Shown piece by piece: positions 5,209-7,325 of a DNA stretch of 7,325 nt (the stretch's first letter is position 1; each line of letters opens with the position of its first letter). The translations under genes and the position numbers were made by a program. The stretch covers positions 51,395 to 58,719 of the forward strand of contig DNYJ01000038.1 in the NCBI GenBank assembly GCA_003505155.1, in the 5' to 3' direction. Source of the DNA: Candidatus Uhrbacteria bacterium. GTDB taxonomy: Bacteria; Patescibacteriota; Patescibacteriia; UBA9934; UBA10169. Below the pieces are notes generated by a model that searched no databases, was not told the origin of the DNA, and saw only the letters and a program-made list of their open reading frames with translations.

Positions 5209-6895
5209 AAAATTCACCATTGAGTTTTTTATCTTCCTCGCCAACGCCGTATTCCTTATCGCCAATATCGCTGTAGTTTACATACAGCATGTTCGCGTCC
5301 AGCGACTCAAGGACAAACTTTTTCTGCTTCGCCAAATCAAGATCGGTAAACTCTTTCGCATTTTCATCAAACTTCTTCGAGTCAACGCGATAACTCACAA
5401 ACCCGCTTTTCTGTATCGCTTCCCAAATCTTTAATACTTCTTTCTCGCTCTTGGCAGCTTCAATTTCGCGCACAAACTTTTCATTGAGTGGCATAAGTTC
5501 CGCGTACACGAAGCTACCGCCTCCTTTCCAGCCTACCGCTTTTGAAATCCCACTCTGTTCCCCCTCTATTACGGCTTTCAACCGCGATTCCGGCAAATCG
5601 TGAATGTAATCCATTTGCTCAATGAGGATATACTGACGATTCATTTTGTGAGCAACGGCACCCGTTGTTCCGGTTCCGGCGTGATAATCAAGCACAAGAT
5701 CACCCTCATTAGTAGAACTTGCAATAATTCTCTTTAGTAGAGTCTCAGGTTTTTGGCCAGCAAATTCCATCCTTTCCCCAGAAGTGGGTTGTTGCTGGAA
5801 AGACATAATATCTCCCCATACATCACCTATTGGCTTGCCTTTTGCTAGAACGTCTTTCAAATATCTTTTACTCCCATGGGCAATCAGATATTTGCCACCT
5901 TTATCTTCTTTATTGAACATATCGATGTATTTTTGAGTATGTTCAACATAAATTTTATTGAATTTAAAATTAGTTTTATCTTTTGAATAAAAGAGAATTG
6001 AATCATGTCCTCTGATCCAGTTATTTGCTAAAGTTTTATAACCAGACAATACGCTGATATCCCAAATAATCTCTCTTTGAAAATTCTCTCGGCCAAAGAT
6101 CTCGTCCATCAGAATTTTGGCATAGTGAACTTCGTTATAATCTAACTGCAAATAAATTGAGCCATCATTGGCAAGTAATTCCTTGGCAACTTCAAGTCGA
6201 TTCCGCATGAAGGTAAGCCACGCCGAGTGATTAAAGTTATCATTATAATTAAAACCGTCATTCCCCGTGTTATAAGGTGGATCAATGTAAATGAGATTGA
6301 CGCGGCCGCCATAGTGCTTTTTCAACGAGTGAAGCGCGAGTAGATTATTACCCTTGATAATCAGGTTATCGTTGTCTCGTATTTCGGTCGCCTTGTGTTC
6401 TTTCTTTGAATTTTCCTTGTCGTAGCGTTTCCAGTTCGTTAGCACCTTCGGCTCTAAGAGGCGGTTTATTTCCTCCGGCGCGAGCGTCGTGTTCCAGAAA
6501 ATCTCACCGCGCTTCGCTTCCTCCTTCGTCTGCCCGCCTTCAAGTACGCAGTCCTTGTAGGGCCATACGAGCGTCACTTCCCTGTCCTGCTTCAAATAAT
6601 TCTTATCAATTGCGAGGCCGATTTTATTTTTGAATGCAGTATATGAATCCGGCAAAAATTCCTTGTTGCTGACGAATTCAATGAACAAATCTTTATCAAA
6701 GAGGGTAAGGCCGGCGACTTTTTTGAAGAAGGTGTCTTTGAGTTTGGCGTCATCAAAAATAATCTTTACAAGACCTTCGTCCAGTTTGTTCGCAAGTTCA
6801 ACTGCCTTATTTTTGAGCAGACGACCATCGTCAGAAGCAAGTCGTTCGTCTTTTTTCAAAACCTCCTCTAATTTTTTGAAAATGGTTTGAAGCAT
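5183..6895 (-). CDS. mod: Type III DNA methyltransferase subunit Mod (adenine-N6)
   Basis: A 570-residue beta-class methyltransferase. Catalytic motif IV DPPYNTG (205-211) precedes the target-recognition region (~270-370). The S-adenosylmethionine-binding motif I follows as DYHAGTGTTG (403-412), and then the type III hallmark GWKGGGSFVY (455-464). The N-terminal ~100 residues form the helical domain usual in Mod proteins. Mod methylates one strand of an asymmetric site and gives the complex its specificity; DPPY points to N6-adenine. The ATG at 6895 has no evident Shine-Dalgarno. A fused ORF starting at the upstream ftsE fragment ends at 6868, 28 nt into mod in another frame, so coupled re-initiation is possible. 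The recognition region is much more AT-rich than the rest (about 17-33% GC in 5881-6060 against 55% in 6421-6480), suggesting it was swapped in. The target sequence cannot be predicted from here. Confidence 0.94.
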   Translation of the reverse strand: MLQTIFKKLEEVLKKDERLASDDGRLLKNKAVELANKLDEGLVKIIFDDAKLKDTFFKKVAGLTLFDKDLFIEFVSNKEFLPDSYTAFKNKIGLAIDKNYLKQDREVTLVWPYKDCVLEGGQTKEEAKRGEIFWNTTLAPEEINRLLEPKVLTNWKRYDKENSKKEHKATEIRDNDNLIIKGNNLLALHSLKKHYGGRVNLIYIDPPYNTGNDGFNYNDNFNHSAWLTFMRNRLEVAKELLANDGSIYLQLDYNEVHYAKILMDEIFGRENFQREIIWDISVLSGYKTLANNWIRGHDSILFYSKDKTNFKFNKIYVEHTQKYIDMFNKEDKGGKYLIAHGSKRYLKDVLAKGKPIGDVWGDIMSFQQQPTSGERMEFAGQKPETLLKRIIASSTNEGDLVLDYHAGTGTTGAVAHKMNRQYILIEQMDYIHDLPESRLKAVIEGEQSGISKAVGWKGGGSFVYAELMPLNEKFVREIEAAKSEKEVLKIWEAIQKSGFVSYRVDSKKFDENAKEFTDLDLAKQKKFVLESLDANMLYVNYSDIGDKEYGVGEEDKKLNGEFYDNASPRV

Positions 6896-7089
6896 ATTAT
6901 TTCAAAAACGCATTTGTGGAAACCCACTAATGCACTTACAATTTTCTCTATGATCGCAAGCGTGGACTTCCCCGTTCCGGACTGCCCCACAATGGAAATA
7001 AACTCGCCCGGTTCCACATGCAAGTTAATACCCCGCACACCCACGATGTCGGGAGGGTAGATTTTGTGAACGTTTTTGAGTTTGATCAC
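6868..7089 (-). pseudogene. ftsE: Truncated ftsE 5' end fused to cassette sequence
   Basis: From a GTG at 7089 the frame encodes the first 45 residues of FtsE, including Walker A, identical to the intact gene. At 6954 it leaves homology and adds 28 unrelated residues, stopping at 6868 inside the start of mod. It lacks the signature motif, Walker B and H-loop, so it cannot be a working ATPase. It is the promoter-proximal remnant left by insertion of the R-M cassette. Its start context is presumably the native ftsE start. Its translation could deliver ribosomes to the mod ATG (6895), 25 nt before its own stop codon. An in-frame ATG at 7173 also exists but would overlap most of the promoter space and add an extension absent from FtsE proteins. 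Confidence 0.85.
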
Positions 7090-7100
7090 AGGCGAGAGAT
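6954..7100. repeat. 147-bp direct repeat, right copy
   Basis: Identical partner of 2180-2326, same orientation. Here it sits next to 7101-7177, which is likely the original ftsE upstream region because it separates the divergent tRNA-Gly gene from the ftsE start by a normal distance. Confidence 0.97.
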
Positions 7101-7177
7101 GCGAGAAAGAAGTTGAGCCGATTTCGATCCTATGATACCGTATCGCTCGCGTTGGGAGCAAGACAAACGTCATCCAC
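7101..7177. promoter_or_regulatory. Divergent control region between ftsE' and tRNA-Gly
   Basis: Only 88 bp separate the ftsE-type GTG (7089) from the tRNA-Gly 5' end. The two strands share overlapping -10-like hexamers: TATGAT on plus (7131-7136) and TATCAT on minus (7137-7132). A partial minus-strand -35 TTGCTC lies 18 bp upstream of the latter. There is also an 11-nt palindrome GATACCGTATC (7134-7144). These are weak matches, but some promoter must lie here for tRNA-Gly and for the mod-res transcript. Confidence 0.4.
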
Positions 7178-7251
7178 GCGGGTGTAGTTCAATGGTAGAA
7201 TGTAAGCTTCCCAAGCTTGAGACAGGGGTTCGATTCCCCTTACCCGCTCCA
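7178..7251 (+). tRNA. tRNA-Gly (anticodon CCC)
   Basis: A complete 74-nt cloverleaf. Acceptor GCGGGTG pairs with TACCCGC. The anticodon stem TAAGC/GCTTG carries loop TTCCCAA, with anticodon CCC at 7210-7212. The T-arm is AGGGG-TTCGATT-CCCCT. The discriminator is T, as usual for tRNA-Gly, with CCA encoded at 7249-7251. Confidence 0.97.
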
Positions 7252-7286
7252 TCCTTCGCTCTTCCTAGCTTCGGGTGGCAGGCCAG

Positions 7287-7325
7287 GCCGATGTAGCTCA
7301 GCTGGTAGAGCAATGCTTTCGTAAA
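7287..7325 (+). tRNA. tRNA-Thr (anticodon CGT), 5' half; cut by window end
   Basis: The acceptor 5' strand GCCGATG, D-arm GCTC-AGCTGGTA-GAGC and anticodon arm ATGCT-TTCGTAA are present, with anticodon CGT at 7320-7322. The 3' half lies beyond the window. It follows tRNA-Gly by 35 bp and is probably cotranscribed with it. Confidence 0.88.

Larger units (their letters stand above)
2327..6953. mobile_element. Type III R-M cassette between 147-bp target duplications
   Basis: About 4.6 kb lies between two identical copies of the ftsE 5' end. It holds mod, res and a 188-bp GC-rich tail. It encodes no transposase, integrase or resolvase, and I see no terminal inverted repeats at 2327 or 6953. GC samples give ~43-48% in res against ~57% in ftsX. 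This matches a restriction-modification unit inserted with long target duplication. The right boundary lies just upstream of mod; the left boundary lies just before ftsE. Boundaries are exact if the repeats are the duplicated target. The insertion mechanism is inferred. Confidence 0.75.

Noticed and set aside
5183..6895. Phase-variable repeat tract in mod
   Set aside because: Type III mod genes often carry switching repeats, but I found no long mono-, tetra- or pentanucleotide run in or just ahead of this gene.
2180..7100. Composite transposon or integrase-type island
   Set aside because: There is no transposase, integrase, terminal inverted repeat or insertion sequence. The flanking repeats are host ftsE sequence, not element ends.
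7090..7173. N-terminal extension of the ftsE fragment starting at ATG 7173
   Set aside because: FtsE proteins begin at the M-I-x-L strand. The extension would occupy the whole promoter space beside tRNA-Gly and has no counterpart upstream of the intact ftsE, where a TGA lies 8 codons before the GTG.
1..7325. CRISPR array or defence genes other than the R-M pair
   Set aside because: No regularly spaced direct repeats or Cas-like proteins are present.

Overview
The window looks like a piece of a compact bacterial chromosome. A candidate phylum radiation (Patescibacteria) member, most like a Parcubacteria-type genome, is my best guess. The reasons are tight gene packing, tRNA genes with encoded CCA ends scattered between protein genes, a very small GIY-YIG protein beside a tRNA, and the wording of the FtsE/FtsX proteins. 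This is inference from sequence style, not a database match.

Layout, left to right. (1) At 1-121 on the minus strand is the start of a secreted protein gene with a clear signal peptide and an extended -10 promoter. (2) At 165-622 on the plus strand is a tRNA-Gln(TTG) unit: a promoter, then a detached 22-nt copy of the tRNA 5' end, a GC-rich hairpin, an 81-residue GIY-YIG protein gene, the complete tRNA-Gln and an intrinsic terminator. The arrangement suggests that a ~312-bp GIY-YIG cassette entered the tRNA gene and rebuilt its 5' end. (3) At 650-700 is a 51-nt near-perfect palindrome of REP/MITE type. (4) At 708-2315 on the minus strand are ftsX and ftsE, the division ABC transporter. (5) At 2327-6953 is a type III restriction-modification cassette (mod then res, minus strand), followed by a GC-rich 188-bp segment of unknown role. 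(6) At 6954-7100 is an exact second copy of the first 45 codons of ftsE plus 11 bp upstream. (7) At 7178-7325 on the plus strand are tRNA-Gly(CCC) and the start of tRNA-Thr(CGT).

The main discovery is the pair of perfect 147-bp direct repeats (2180-2326 and 6954-7100) bracketing the R-M cassette. The cassette appears to have inserted at the 5' end of ftsE and duplicated 147 bp of target. This left one intact ftsE on the far side and a truncated ftsE start upstream of mod. No transposase or recombinase is present. This fits the 'insertion with long target duplication' mode proposed for mobile R-M genes.

Consequences: the likely native ftsE control region now drives mod and res, and ftsE/ftsX sit behind a 4.6-kb foreign operon, with only a weak candidate new promoter at 2339-2344. 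The GIY-YIG/tRNA arrangement is a second, independent small mobile structure that reads as a tRNA-repairing insertion.
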